13,496 nt of DNA from DASZZV01 sp035544835 (lineage in GTDB: Bacteria > Acidobacteriota > Thermoanaerobaculia > Gp7-AA8), in NCBI GenBank assembly GCA_035544835.1, contig DASZZV010000429.1:1-13496 (forward strand), in the 5' to 3' direction. Numbering within the stretch: position 1 is the first letter of the stretch; each line of letters begins with the position of its first letter. Shown in pieces: positions 6,495 to 13,413 of this stretch. The position numbers and the translations under genes are program-made. The notes below the pieces were generated by a model, which worked only from the letters and a program-made list of their open reading frames with translations, searched no databases and was not told the origin of the DNA.

Positions 6495-7172
6495 CTAGCC
6501 GCGGAGGCTGAGCTCGGAACAGACCCGCAGCATCTTCCTCATCGGTTCGTCGGAGGCTTGGTAGGTCTGGCAGAGAAGCTCCAACTCTGCCTCCGGGTGG
6601 TTCGACAGGACCGTGAAACCGTCGGGGGGTTGACGGGGATTCAACGACTCGGTCTTCTCCCATTTGCCATCCCAGAAGCGGCAGCGAAGATAAACCTTGT
6701 CAGATGTTTGCGTTGTCGTCCCAATACGCTTGCGATCCAACGGGTCGAGTTTCAGAAAGGGAATCGCGGAGAGCTCAGCCCCTCCACGCGCGTTTCTCTT
6801 CAGTTCCTCGATCGCTCGGGTAACGAATGAGAGGATCATCCGGTGAAGCATGTTCGCCGGGCGACCTGCCTCTTCGGTGAACTCGAGCCCGCTGTGGTAG
6901 ATCAACTTGCTGGCCCGTTCGCTGAGAAGTGGCTGCAACTCACAACGGGCCACACGTGCGGGGATCTCGAGTTTCTCCTCGTCCCAGAGAAAGCTCAGGA
7001 TCACAGAGGTGTCGAGAATGAGGGCCTGATTGTGCTCGATGCGACTGCCGACGAGACCGATCTCGTGAATGGAGACAGACTGCCTCTCAATCCTGGCCGG
7101 AAGCGGGAAGGTGAGGATGACCCGTTCAGCGCGACGGCGATCGAATTGCGACACGGCCGCAGTGTAAATCAT
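6495..7172 (-). CDS. PilZ-like domain protein with C-terminal extension
   Basis: A 225-residue soluble protein without signal peptide or membrane segment. The first 100 residues resemble PilZ, the c-di-GMP receptor fold: DRRRAERV at 11-18 matches the RxxxR motif, IHEIGLVGSRI at 35-45 stands where the (D/N)xSxxG motif is expected, and the beta-barrel end YHSGLEF (92-98) is typical. The second motif reads ExGxxG, lacking the usual Asp/Asn and Ser, so c-di-GMP binding is uncertain. Residues 105-225 hold an amphipathic helix (MILSFVTRAIEELKRNA), a beta-rich part (YLRCRFWDGKWEK) and a helical end that I do not recognise. ATG 7172 is used because the RRR motif begins just after it; no clear Shine-Dalgarno sequence. 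It is divergent from the phosphatase gene, and its partner is not evident. PilZ assignment is moderate; that this is a real gene is likely. Confidence 0.7.
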   Translation of the reverse strand: MIYTAAVSQFDRRRAERVILTFPLPARIERQSVSIHEIGLVGSRIEHNQALILDTSVILSFLWDEEKLEIPARVARCELQPLLSERASKLIYHSGLEFTEEAGRPANMLHRMILSFVTRAIEELKRNARGGAELSAIPFLKLDPLDRKRIGTTTQTSDKVYLRCRFWDGKWEKTESLNPRQPPDGFTVLSNHPEAELELLCQTYQASDEPMRKMLRVCSELSLRG

Positions 7173-7261
7173 CGGCGGATCGTTGCTGAATCGAGGTGCT
7201 GAGGTCTTTCACGATCCCGGTGGTCGGTGAAATCTCTATCTGTTTCGTTTTCTCGTCGGTC

Positions 7262-7275
7262 TGCTACGATACGAT
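7262..7275 (+). promoter_or_regulatory. Putative extended -10 before the histidine phosphatase gene
   Basis: TGCTACGAT at 7262-7270 has the TGn extension followed by a -10-like TACGAT; a second overlapping TACGAT lies at 7270-7275. No clear -35 is found 16-18 bp upstream. It sits in the 118-bp divergent space 15-20 bases before the start codon, giving a very short leader. It would drive the phosphatase-glucosidase cluster. Confidence 0.25.
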
Positions 7276-7290
7276 CGTCCCAAACGACTG

Positions 7291-7965
7291 ATGACAACTC
7301 GTGTTTTCTTGATTCGTCACGGAGCGACTCAGCTTTCGGCTGAGGATCGGTTCGCCGGAGAAACGGACATCGATCTTTCCGAAACGGGTCGTGACCAGGC
7401 GCGTAGGCTTGGTGCCCGTCTCAGCTCGATGCCAATTCGTGCCGTCTACGCCAGTCCGTTGCGCCGCACGCTGGCGACAGCCGGAATTCTGGCCGAGTCC
7501 CACGGGCTCGAGCCAATCGCCGAAACTGGTCTGCGCGAGATCGCCCACGGCCACTGGGAGGGGATGAGCCGCACTGAGGTAGAGGAGAAGTTCCCGGAGG
7601 AATACAGGACCTGGGAAAATGATCCCTTAACCTTCGCTCCCGATGGTGGGGAGACCGGGCTGGCCGTCACGGCACGGGCTCTACCGGCGCTGCTCGACAT
7701 CGTGGTCGCCAACGCTGAGTCGCAGGTCATCGTCGTGTCGCACAAAGCGACCATTCGCCTCCTTCTCAGCATGTTGCTGGGCTTCGACGCTCGCCGTTAC
7801 CGCGATCGTCTGGATCAGAGCCCGGCGGCATTGAACGTCATCGACTTCAAAGACACGACGCGCCCTCGTCTTACGCTCTTCAATGACACCTCGCATTACG
7901 CAGTTGAGTCTCAGATCCCGCCGCTTCCGGAAAAACGTCTGTCGAAGTGGTGGGATCACCCATAG
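7291..7965 (+). CDS. Histidine phosphatase family protein (phosphoglycerate mutase-like)
   Basis: A 224-residue cytoplasmic enzyme of the histidine phosphatase superfamily, branch 1. The phosphohistidine motif LIRHGAT starts at residue 7 with R9, H10 and G11; SPLRRTLATA at 55-64 supplies the phosphate-pocket arginine; E83 in LREIAHGHWEG is the probable proton donor; VVSHKATIR from 148 gives the second catalytic His at 151. The family includes GpmB-type phosphatases, CobC (alpha-ribazole phosphatase) and mycobacterial glucosyl-3-phosphoglycerate phosphatase; nothing visible separates these, and no cobalamin genes are nearby. The start ATG 7291 directly precedes the core; no Shine-Dalgarno sequence is seen. 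The GH63 gene begins 32 bases downstream on the same strand, suggesting one transcript and a link to sugar metabolism. Confidence 0.88.
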   Translation: MTTRVFLIRHGATQLSAEDRFAGETDIDLSETGRDQARRLGARLSSMPIRAVYASPLRRTLATAGILAESHGLEPIAETGLREIAHGHWEGMSRTEVEEKFPEEYRTWENDPLTFAPDGGETGLAVTARALPALLDIVVANAESQVIVVSHKATIRLLLSMLLGFDARRYRDRLDQSPAALNVIDFKDTTRPRLTLFNDTSHYAVESQIPPLPEKRLSKWWDHP

Positions 7966-7997
7966 AGTTTCGCTTTCAAGATCGGAGTGCAGCGACC

Positions 7998-10691
7998 ATG
8001 AGTGAACAGAACGCCGAACGTTTGCGTATTACCGGAGGGGACCAGCTTCGCTGGCGCCGCTGGGGACCTTATCTATCAGATCGTTCCTGGGGAACCGTTC
8101 GCGAAGACTACAGCGCCAGCGGGGACGCCTGGGGCAATCTTCCGCATGACCTTGCTCGCTCGAAGGCCTATCGCTGGGGCGAGGACGGCATCGCCGGGTT
8201 CTGCGATCGCTATCAGATCCTCTGCTTTTCCATGGCCTTCTGGAACGAGAGCGATCCCATTCTCAAAGAGCGCTACTTCGGCCTGATCCCGTCCGAAGGA
8301 AATCACGGGGAGGACGTCAAGGAGTACTACTTCTACGTCGACGCATCTCCCTCTCACGCCTATCAGCGATTGCTCTACAAGTATCCCCAGCATGAGTACC
8401 CCTATGCAGCGTTGATCGAGGAGAACCGGAAGCGGGAAGGCAAGGGACCTGAGTTCGAGTTGATCGACACCGGAATCTTCGACGACAACAAATATTTCGA
8501 CATCGAGATCGAGATCGCCAAGGAAACGCCGGAGACACTGGCTATCCGCGTTACCGCTCACAATCGAGGCCCGGAGGCAGCGGCGATTCATCTGTTGCCG
8601 CATCTCTGGTTTAGAAATGTGTGGGCCTGGGACGGAGAGAATCGCGAGACGCCGGTCATCTACGCAGAGAAAGGGGCGAACGGCTCGATCGCTCTGATCG
8701 CGGATGACTCGAAGGCGCCTCCACTGCCTGGCCTTCTGGCCGACACGCGACTCGGGGCCCACAAGCTCGAGCTTTCCGATGGGGTCGACTTCTTTTTCAC
8801 CGACAACGAAACCAACGCACCGCGCGTGTACGGACCAGGGGCGCAATCGAAGAGCACCTATGTGAAAGACGCTTTCCACCGACGGGTGGTTTGGGGCGAC
8901 ACCAACGCCACAAATCCTGAAATGAAAGGTACGCGAGCCTGCGCTCGTCAGCGCACCATGGTCGCTCCCGGCGAGTCGGCGGTGCTTCGCATGCGCCTCT
9001 CTCCGGTAAACGGCGATTCGAAAGGGAGCATTGCCTCGGTGGATGACACCATCGCCAAACGCCGCCGGGAGACCGACGAGTTTTACGCATCGGTTCATCC
9101 TCCCAAGGCCTCCGAGGCTGAAAAGTCGGTGCAGCGCCAGGCATTCGCCGGCATGTTGTGGAGCAAGCAGAACTACCTTTTCGACGTGGAGCGCTGGCTG
9201 GAGGGTGATGACCCGAACAATCCACCGCCGCAGGAACGGAAGACGGCGCGGAATCGCCACTGGCGTCATCTGAATTCCATGCGGGTTTTGTCGATGCCCG
9301 ACAAGTGGGAGTATCCCTGGTTCGCGGCCTGGGATCTCGCTTTCCACTGCGTCCCGTTCGCCCTGATCGATCCGGAGTTTGCCAAAGAACAGCTCTGGCT
9401 CATGCTATTCGAGCAGTTCCAGCATCCCAATGGACAGATTCCGGCTTATGAATGGGAGTTCTCCGATCTCAATCCTCCCGTGCAGGCCTGGGCCATCTGG
9501 CGCGTCTACAACATGGAGAGGATCGGGTGGAAGCACGCCGACCGATCCTTCCTGGAGAAGTGTTTTCACAAGCTGTTGATCAACTTCACCTGGTGGGTGA
9601 ACAAGGTCGATCCCGCCGGCAACAACGTCTTCGAAGGTGGCTTCCTCGGGCTCGACAATATCACGGTCATCGATCGCAGCGAGGAGCTTCCACCAGGCGT
9701 CGTTCTCGAGCAGAGCGACGCCACCGGCTGGATGGGTATGTTCTGTCTCGTCATGATGCGCATCGCTCTGGAGCTGGCGCATACCAATCCCGTCTATGAA
9801 GGACTGGCCACCAAGTTCTTCGAGCACTACGTCTACGTCGGCGCGGCCATGAAATTGAAGCGCGGTGACCGCACCCTCTGGGATGAGGAGGATGGTTTCT
9901 TTTACGATCTCCTCCGCTTCCCCAACAACACGACCATACCCTTCCGCGTGCGGTCGCTGGTCGGGCTCATTCCGCTGTACGCAATCGAGCGAATCGAAGA
10001 CGAATGGATCAAGCCCTTCCCGATCTTCCGCGAGAATATGAAATGGTTTCTCGAGAACCGGAAGGACCTCGTGGAGAGGAGTGTCTCGAAGGTGGTCCTG
10101 AATGGGCAGACCACTTACGTGCTGGCCGTCGTCGACCGCGATCAACTCGAACGTCTCCTGGCCCGAGTCGTCGATCCTGCCGAGTTCCTTTCACCATACG
10201 GAATGCGAAGCCTCAGCAAGTTTCACGAAGAGCATCCCTTCCACTTCGGTCACGCCGACGTCCGCTATGAGCCGGCCGAGGCCATCAGCAAGCTCAAAGG
10301 CGGCAACAGCAACTGGCGGGGACCGATCTGGTTTCCGACGTCGTTTCTCATGGTCGAGTCGCTTCGTAAGCTGGAGAAGGGTTTCGGCGGTGGCGTCAAT
10401 GTCATGGTCGAGCAGGATGGAAAGCTGGAACACGTCACCCTTTCCGGACTCGGTCGTGACCTCGCCGAGCGCATGATCAAGATTTTCGTGCCTAAGAAGA
10501 ACGGATACCGGCCGATGCAGGGACCTCCCGGCACCCGTCGCAGCGACCGTTTTGCCAACGATCCTCATTGGAAAGACCTGCTGCTCTTTTACGAGTATTT
10601 TCATGGGGATACGGGCGAAGGACTCGGTGCGAACCATCAGACCGGCTGGACGGGACTGATCGCCAGTCTGATCGATGAGTGGCGGAGGTAG
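7998..10691 (+). CDS. GH63-type glucosidase (MGH1-like glycoside hydrolase)
   Basis: An 897-residue cytoplasmic protein of the long bacterial 'glucosidase' group related to GH63 and mannosylglycerate hydrolase, an inverting (alpha/alpha)6-barrel family. The N-terminal 350 residues are the beta-rich domain (YLSDRSWGTVREDYSASGDAW from 25). The catalytic barrel spans about 375-895: KWEYPWFAAWDLAFH at 436-450, with D446 as likely acid; NGQIPAYEWEFSDLNPPVQAW at 478-498; SNWRGPIWFPTSF at 771-783; and FYEYFHGDTGEGLG at 864-877 with E866 as candidate base. Substrate is not shown; alpha-glucosides or glucosylglycerate-like solutes are possible. ATG 7998 has GGAG ten bases upstream; the frame extends to 7947 but would overlap the phosphatase gene. 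No signal peptide. It lies between a phosphatase and a ROK kinase gene, which suits release and phosphorylation of glucose. Confidence 0.88.
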   Translation: MSEQNAERLRITGGDQLRWRRWGPYLSDRSWGTVREDYSASGDAWGNLPHDLARSKAYRWGEDGIAGFCDRYQILCFSMAFWNESDPILKERYFGLIPSEGNHGEDVKEYYFYVDASPSHAYQRLLYKYPQHEYPYAALIEENRKREGKGPEFELIDTGIFDDNKYFDIEIEIAKETPETLAIRVTAHNRGPEAAAIHLLPHLWFRNVWAWDGENRETPVIYAEKGANGSIALIADDSKAPPLPGLLADTRLGAHKLELSDGVDFFFTDNETNAPRVYGPGAQSKSTYVKDAFHRRVVWGDTNATNPEMKGTRACARQRTMVAPGESAVLRMRLSPVNGDSKGSIASVDDTIAKRRRETDEFYASVHPPKASEAEKSVQRQAFAGMLWSKQNYLFDVERWLEGDDPNNPPPQERKTARNRHWRHLNSMRVLSMPDKWEYPWFAAWDLAFHCVPFALIDPEFAKEQLWLMLFEQFQHPNGQIPAYEWEFSDLNPPVQAWAIWRVYNMERIGWKHADRSFLEKCFHKLLINFTWWVNKVDPAGNNVFEGGFLGLDNITVIDRSEELPPGVVLEQSDATGWMGMFCLVMMRIALELAHTNPVYEGLATKFFEHYVYVGAAMKLKRGDRTLWDEEDGFFYDLLRFPNNTTIPFRVRSLVGLIPLYAIERIEDEWIKPFPIFRENMKWFLENRKDLVERSVSKVVLNGQTTYVLAVVDRDQLERLLARVVDPAEFLSPYGMRSLSKFHEEHPFHFGHADVRYEPAEAISKLKGGNSNWRGPIWFPTSFLMVESLRKLEKGFGGGVNVMVEQDGKLEHVTLSGLGRDLAERMIKIFVPKKNGYRPMQGPPGTRRSDRFANDPHWKDLLLFYEYFHGDTGEGLGANHQTGWTGLIASLIDEWRR

Positions 10692-10700
10692 GAAAGAGGC

Positions 10701-10753
10701 AGCTTCTAGCTTAAAGCTAGAAGCTAAAAGCTAGAAGCTAAAAGCTAAAAGCT
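10701..10753. repeat. AGCTAGA/AGCTAAA heptad array
   Basis: Seven consecutive 7-bp units plus a final AGCT occupy the glucosidase-kinase gap: AGCTTCT, AGCTTAA, AGCTAGA, AGCTAAA, AGCTAGA, AGCTAAA, AGCTAAA. The first two units are inverted relative to the rest, so 10701-10725 is a 25-bp palindrome with 12-bp arms and one central base. It begins nine bases after the glucosidase stop. It has the same period and the same switch of orientation as the AATTGAA array at 1479-1561. Confidence 0.88.
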
Positions 10754-10804
10754 CGCGTGATAAGCTACTGCGAACAAAACCGATCCGTCGAAAGGGAGGC
10801 TGTG

Positions 10805-11776
10805 ATGTCGAGGGGAAAACTGTATGCCGGGGTCGATCTCGGTGGCACGAGCATGATTGCGGTCATCGCCAATGAGAAGGGCAAGGTACTCGGAAGCTCC
10901 TATTGTGCGACGACCCCCAAGGCTCCTGCTGAGGACACGATCAACACCATTGCCGACCAGATTCTGCTGGCGGCGAAAGACGCTTCGGTGAAGATCTCCA
11001 AAATTGAGTCAGTCGGTCTGGGAGCTCCCGGCGCGGTCGACAACAAAAACAAAATGGTCGTCAAGGCGCCGAACCTCGGATGGCTGAACGTGCCAATCGG
11101 GAAGATTCTCAAGAAGCGAATCAATAAGGATCTGGCTCTCGGAAACGACGTGCAGGTGGCGATCCTCGGCGAGCACGCCTACGGAGCGGCCAAGGGTGCG
11201 AAGCGGGCAGTCGGCATCTGGGTTGGAACGGGTATCGGCGGAGGTCTGATCATCGATGGCGAGCTCGATCGCGGCTTCCGCGGAGCAGCTGGCGAGATCG
11301 GTCACATGATGGTCACGCAGGACGGGCCTCAGTGCTCGTGCGGTCGCAGAGGTTGCGTGGAAGCCCTGGCCAGCAGAACCTCAATGGAGCGTGACGTCCG
11401 CGCTGCAATCGAGGGAGGCAAGGAGAGTTGCGTCCTCACGATGATGACTGAGAAGAACAAGCCCCGCATGACCAGCAGTGTGATGGCTCGAGCCCTCAAG
11501 GCCGACGATGCGGTGATGAAAGATGTGGTGGCTCGCGCCCAGTACTACCTCGGCATTCTGGCTGGAAACGTGGTGAACATGTTCGATCCCGAGGTCATCG
11601 TGATCGGCGGCGGTGTGGCCGCCCGGCTGAAGGAAGACTTTGTTGCACCGATTCGTGAGACGGCCAGACAGCGGTTTCTGAGGCCCGACCCGGAGGGGCT
11701 GATCAAGATCGAGCACGCTATTCTCGATGATTACTCCGGTGCTCTCGGTGCGTCCGCTCTCGCTCGCCGAGCCTGA
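10805..11776 (+). CDS. ROK family sugar kinase (glucokinase-like)
   Basis: A 323-residue ROK-family kinase, probably phosphorylating glucose to glucose 6-phosphate with ATP in the cytoplasm. The phosphate-binding motif GVDLGGTSMIAVIANEKGKV is at residues 9-28; LGNDVQVAILGE around 112-123 carries the catalytic Asp (D115); GTGIGGGLIIDGEL from 141; GEIGHM at 163-168 with H167, followed by CSCGRRGCVEA (C177, C179, C184), forms the ROK zinc site; the second ATP motif is VIVIGGGVA at 264-272. There is no N-terminal helix-turn-helix, so this is an enzyme and not a ROK repressor. ATG 10805 is chosen because GGGAGG lies five bases upstream; the frame opens earlier at 10757 without similarity. The substrate could also be N-acetylglucosamine, mannose or fructose; glucose is inferred from the GH63 neighbour, 113 bases upstream beyond a heptad repeat. 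Confidence 0.92.
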   Translation: MSRGKLYAGVDLGGTSMIAVIANEKGKVLGSSYCATTPKAPAEDTINTIADQILLAAKDASVKISKIESVGLGAPGAVDNKNKMVVKAPNLGWLNVPIGKILKKRINKDLALGNDVQVAILGEHAYGAAKGAKRAVGIWVGTGIGGGLIIDGELDRGFRGAAGEIGHMMVTQDGPQCSCGRRGCVEALASRTSMERDVRAAIEGGKESCVLTMMTEKNKPRMTSSVMARALKADDAVMKDVVARAQYYLGILAGNVVNMFDPEVIVIGGGVAARLKEDFVAPIRETARQRFLRPDPEGLIKIEHAILDDYSGALGASALARRA

Positions 11777-11781
11777 GAGGA

Positions 11782-11820
11782 AGCTAGAAGCTAGAAGCTG
11801 CTCTGCCATCTGACATCTGT
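11782..11820. repeat. Short heptad arrays: AGCTAGA x2 and CATCTGA x2
   Basis: Two AGCTAGA units plus AGCT (11782-11799) start six bases after the kinase stop. A second 7-bp motif, CATCTGA then CATCTGT, follows at 11807-11820. The first motif is the one at 10701-10753, so the same repeat flanks the kinase gene on both sides. The second is too short to be sure it is a repeat, but it keeps the period of seven. Confidence 0.65.
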
Positions 11821-11826
11821 TATTCT
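11818..11826 (+). promoter_or_regulatory. Weak extended -10 before the M20 peptidase gene
   Basis: TGTTATTCT provides a TGn extension and TATTCT, four of six matches to the -10 consensus, 31 bases before the ATG. No convincing -35 is present. It may give the peptidase its own promoter; read-through from the kinase gene is equally possible. Confidence 0.2.
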
Positions 11827-11857
11827 TCCGCGCGAATTTCAGAGGGCCCCCAAAGTC

Positions 11858-13276
11858 ATGTCTATGGATTCACAGAAAGCCAAAACAGGTATCGATCAGT
11901 TCTGGGAGTCGGAGGTTCTTCCGACGATCAGCAAGTACATTCAGATCCCGAATCAGTCGCCGCTTTTCGATCCCAACTGGAAGAAAAACGGTCACATGAA
12001 TCGGGCCATCGAACTGGTCCGTCAATGGGTTGAGCAGCAGCAGATCCCTAATAGCAGGCTGGAGATTCATGAGGCTGAAGGGCGCACACCGGTGCTCTTT
12101 CTCGAAGTCGCCGGACAGAGCGATTCGACCGTTCTCCTCTATGGCCATCTCGACAAACAGCCGGCCATGATCGGCTGGGAAGATGGACTCGGCCCCTGGA
12201 CCCCGGTACGTCGCGATGGGAAGCTGTTCGGTCGTGGTGCGGCAGATGACGGCTACGCGGTTTTCGCCTGCGTGTCGGCAATCAAGGCAATGCAGGAGCA
12301 GGGCGTCCCGCACTCACGCCTCGTCGTTCTGATCGAGTGCTGTGAGGAAAGTGGATCGGTCGATCTTCCGTTCTACGTCGAGAAGCTCAATGACAGGATC
12401 GGGACTCCCGGTCTGGTGATCTGTCTCGACAGCGGATGCGGCAATTACGAAGCGCTGTGGAGTACGGCGTCACTGCGCGGTTCTATCGTTGGCAATCTGA
12501 CCGCGGAGGTGCTCACTGAGGGCGTTCACTCCGGCGATGCCAGCGGGATTGTTCCCTCCAGCTTCCGCATCCTGCGAATTCTCCTCGACCGGCTCGAAGA
12601 TGCGAAGACAGGTCAATTGCTGCCGGAGTGGTTGTACGTCGAAGTCCCCGAAAATCGCATGGTTGAGTTGAAAACAGCCGCGCAGGTTCTGAAGGATGAA
12701 GTCTTCAGCAAATTTCCCTTCGTTCCGGGAATGAGTGCCACGACCGATGATCCGCTCGAGCTGTTACTCAATCGCAACTGGCGACCGTCACTCTCGTACA
12801 CCGGCCAGGATGGCATGCCCGATCTGGTCCAGGGCGGAAACGTTCTTCGCCCCAGGACTTCGCTGAAGCTCTCCGTTCGGTTGCCTCCCACCCTCGACGC
12901 CACAATGGTCGACCGAAAGCTCAAAGAGCTGCTCGAGTCTGATCCTCCATACGGAGCAAAGGTCACGTTCGAGGCGGAGAAAGGGGCGTCCGGCTGGCAG
13001 ACACCGCCGATCGCTTCCTGGCTCGAGAAATCGGTGAGCGCCGCTTCTCTGATCTATTTCGGCGGCGAGGCGCGTTCGTTCGGCGAAGGTGGATCGATTC
13101 CCTTCATGGGAATGCTCGGTGAGAGGTTTCCCAATGCCCAGTTCCTGATCACGGGGGTACTCGGCCCGCACAGCAACGCTCATGGGCCGAATGAGTTTCT
13201 CCACATTGCCGCGGCCAAGGGCGTCACGGCTTGCGTGGCAAAGGTGCTCGCTGATTACCATCAGCACACGAACTGA
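11858..13276 (+). CDS. M20 family metallopeptidase (dipeptidase-like)
   Basis: A 472-residue cytoplasmic zinc (or Mn) peptidase of the M20 family, by length and motifs near the CNDP/carnosinase-like dipeptidases. Metal-site motifs are complete: YGHLDKQP with H97 and D99, GRGAADDG with bridging D130, CCEESGS with catalytic E163 and metal ligand E164, CLDSGCG with D191, and GPHSNAHGPNEF with H442. The lid/dimerisation domain (about 205-330) holds GVHSGDASGIVPSS, including H224. Family members cleave dipeptides or N-acyl amino acids. The usual DDKG reads DDGY here, losing a common Lys. ATG 11858 is preceded by GAGGG at 11 bases; a second Met at residue 3 is too distant from it. No signal peptide. 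It lies 81 bases after the kinase gene on the same strand; a functional link to sugar use is not evident. Confidence 0.93.
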   Translation: MSMDSQKAKTGIDQFWESEVLPTISKYIQIPNQSPLFDPNWKKNGHMNRAIELVRQWVEQQQIPNSRLEIHEAEGRTPVLFLEVAGQSDSTVLLYGHLDKQPAMIGWEDGLGPWTPVRRDGKLFGRGAADDGYAVFACVSAIKAMQEQGVPHSRLVVLIECCEESGSVDLPFYVEKLNDRIGTPGLVICLDSGCGNYEALWSTASLRGSIVGNLTAEVLTEGVHSGDASGIVPSSFRILRILLDRLEDAKTGQLLPEWLYVEVPENRMVELKTAAQVLKDEVFSKFPFVPGMSATTDDPLELLLNRNWRPSLSYTGQDGMPDLVQGGNVLRPRTSLKLSVRLPPTLDATMVDRKLKELLESDPPYGAKVTFEAEKGASGWQTPPIASWLEKSVSAASLIYFGGEARSFGEGGSIPFMGMLGERFPNAQFLITGVLGPHSNAHGPNEFLHIAAAKGVTACVAKVLADYHQHTN

Positions 13277-13286
13277 GCCAGGTTTT

Positions 13287-13407
13287 TGTGTGGCACAGGC
13301 ACTCTTGCCTGTGTGTCGGCCGTCGAGGCCGACTTCCCCGCTGATCATTCACAGAAACGCCACGGCTCGACGCCGTGGCACACAGGCAAGAGTGCCTGTG
13401 CCACACA
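13287..13407. repeat. Inverted pair of about 48-bp elements with covarying hairpins (REPIN-like)
   Basis: Perfect 29-bp inverted arms lie at 13287-13315 and 13379-13407 (core TGGCACAGGCACTCTTGCCT). Each arm is followed inward by a hairpin: GTCGGCC / GGCCGAC at 13315-13333 on the left and GCCACGGC / GCCGTGGC at 13359-13379 on the right. Stem sequences differ but both pair perfectly. The loops are GTCGA and TCGAC, which are complements, so both copies have the same GTCGA loop when read in the same direction. The element sits between convergent genes and is preceded by TTTTT at 13283-13287, so it may act as a terminator. Confidence 0.85.
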
Positions 13408-13413
13408 ATCCGG

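Noticed and set aside
6298..6663. A small minus-strand frame in the gap between the PilZ-like and PHP genes.
   Set aside because: It overlaps the end of the PilZ-like gene in another frame, and the part inside the gap is AT-rich with no motif or ribosome binding site.
8076..9347. A 423-codon open frame on the minus strand opposite the glucosidase gene.
   Set aside because: It lies wholly within the GH63 gene, whose motifs are plain. The antisense peptide has no recognisable domain and arises from GC-rich codon bias.
10701..10753. A CRISPR array, considered because of the regular repeats.
   Set aside because: Units are 7 bp with no spacers between them, and no cas genes are present.
13287..13407. 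An insertion sequence bounded by 29-bp terminal inverted repeats.
   Set aside because: Only 63 bp lie between the arms, with no transposase and no clear target-site duplication. At most it is a non-autonomous or REPIN-type element.
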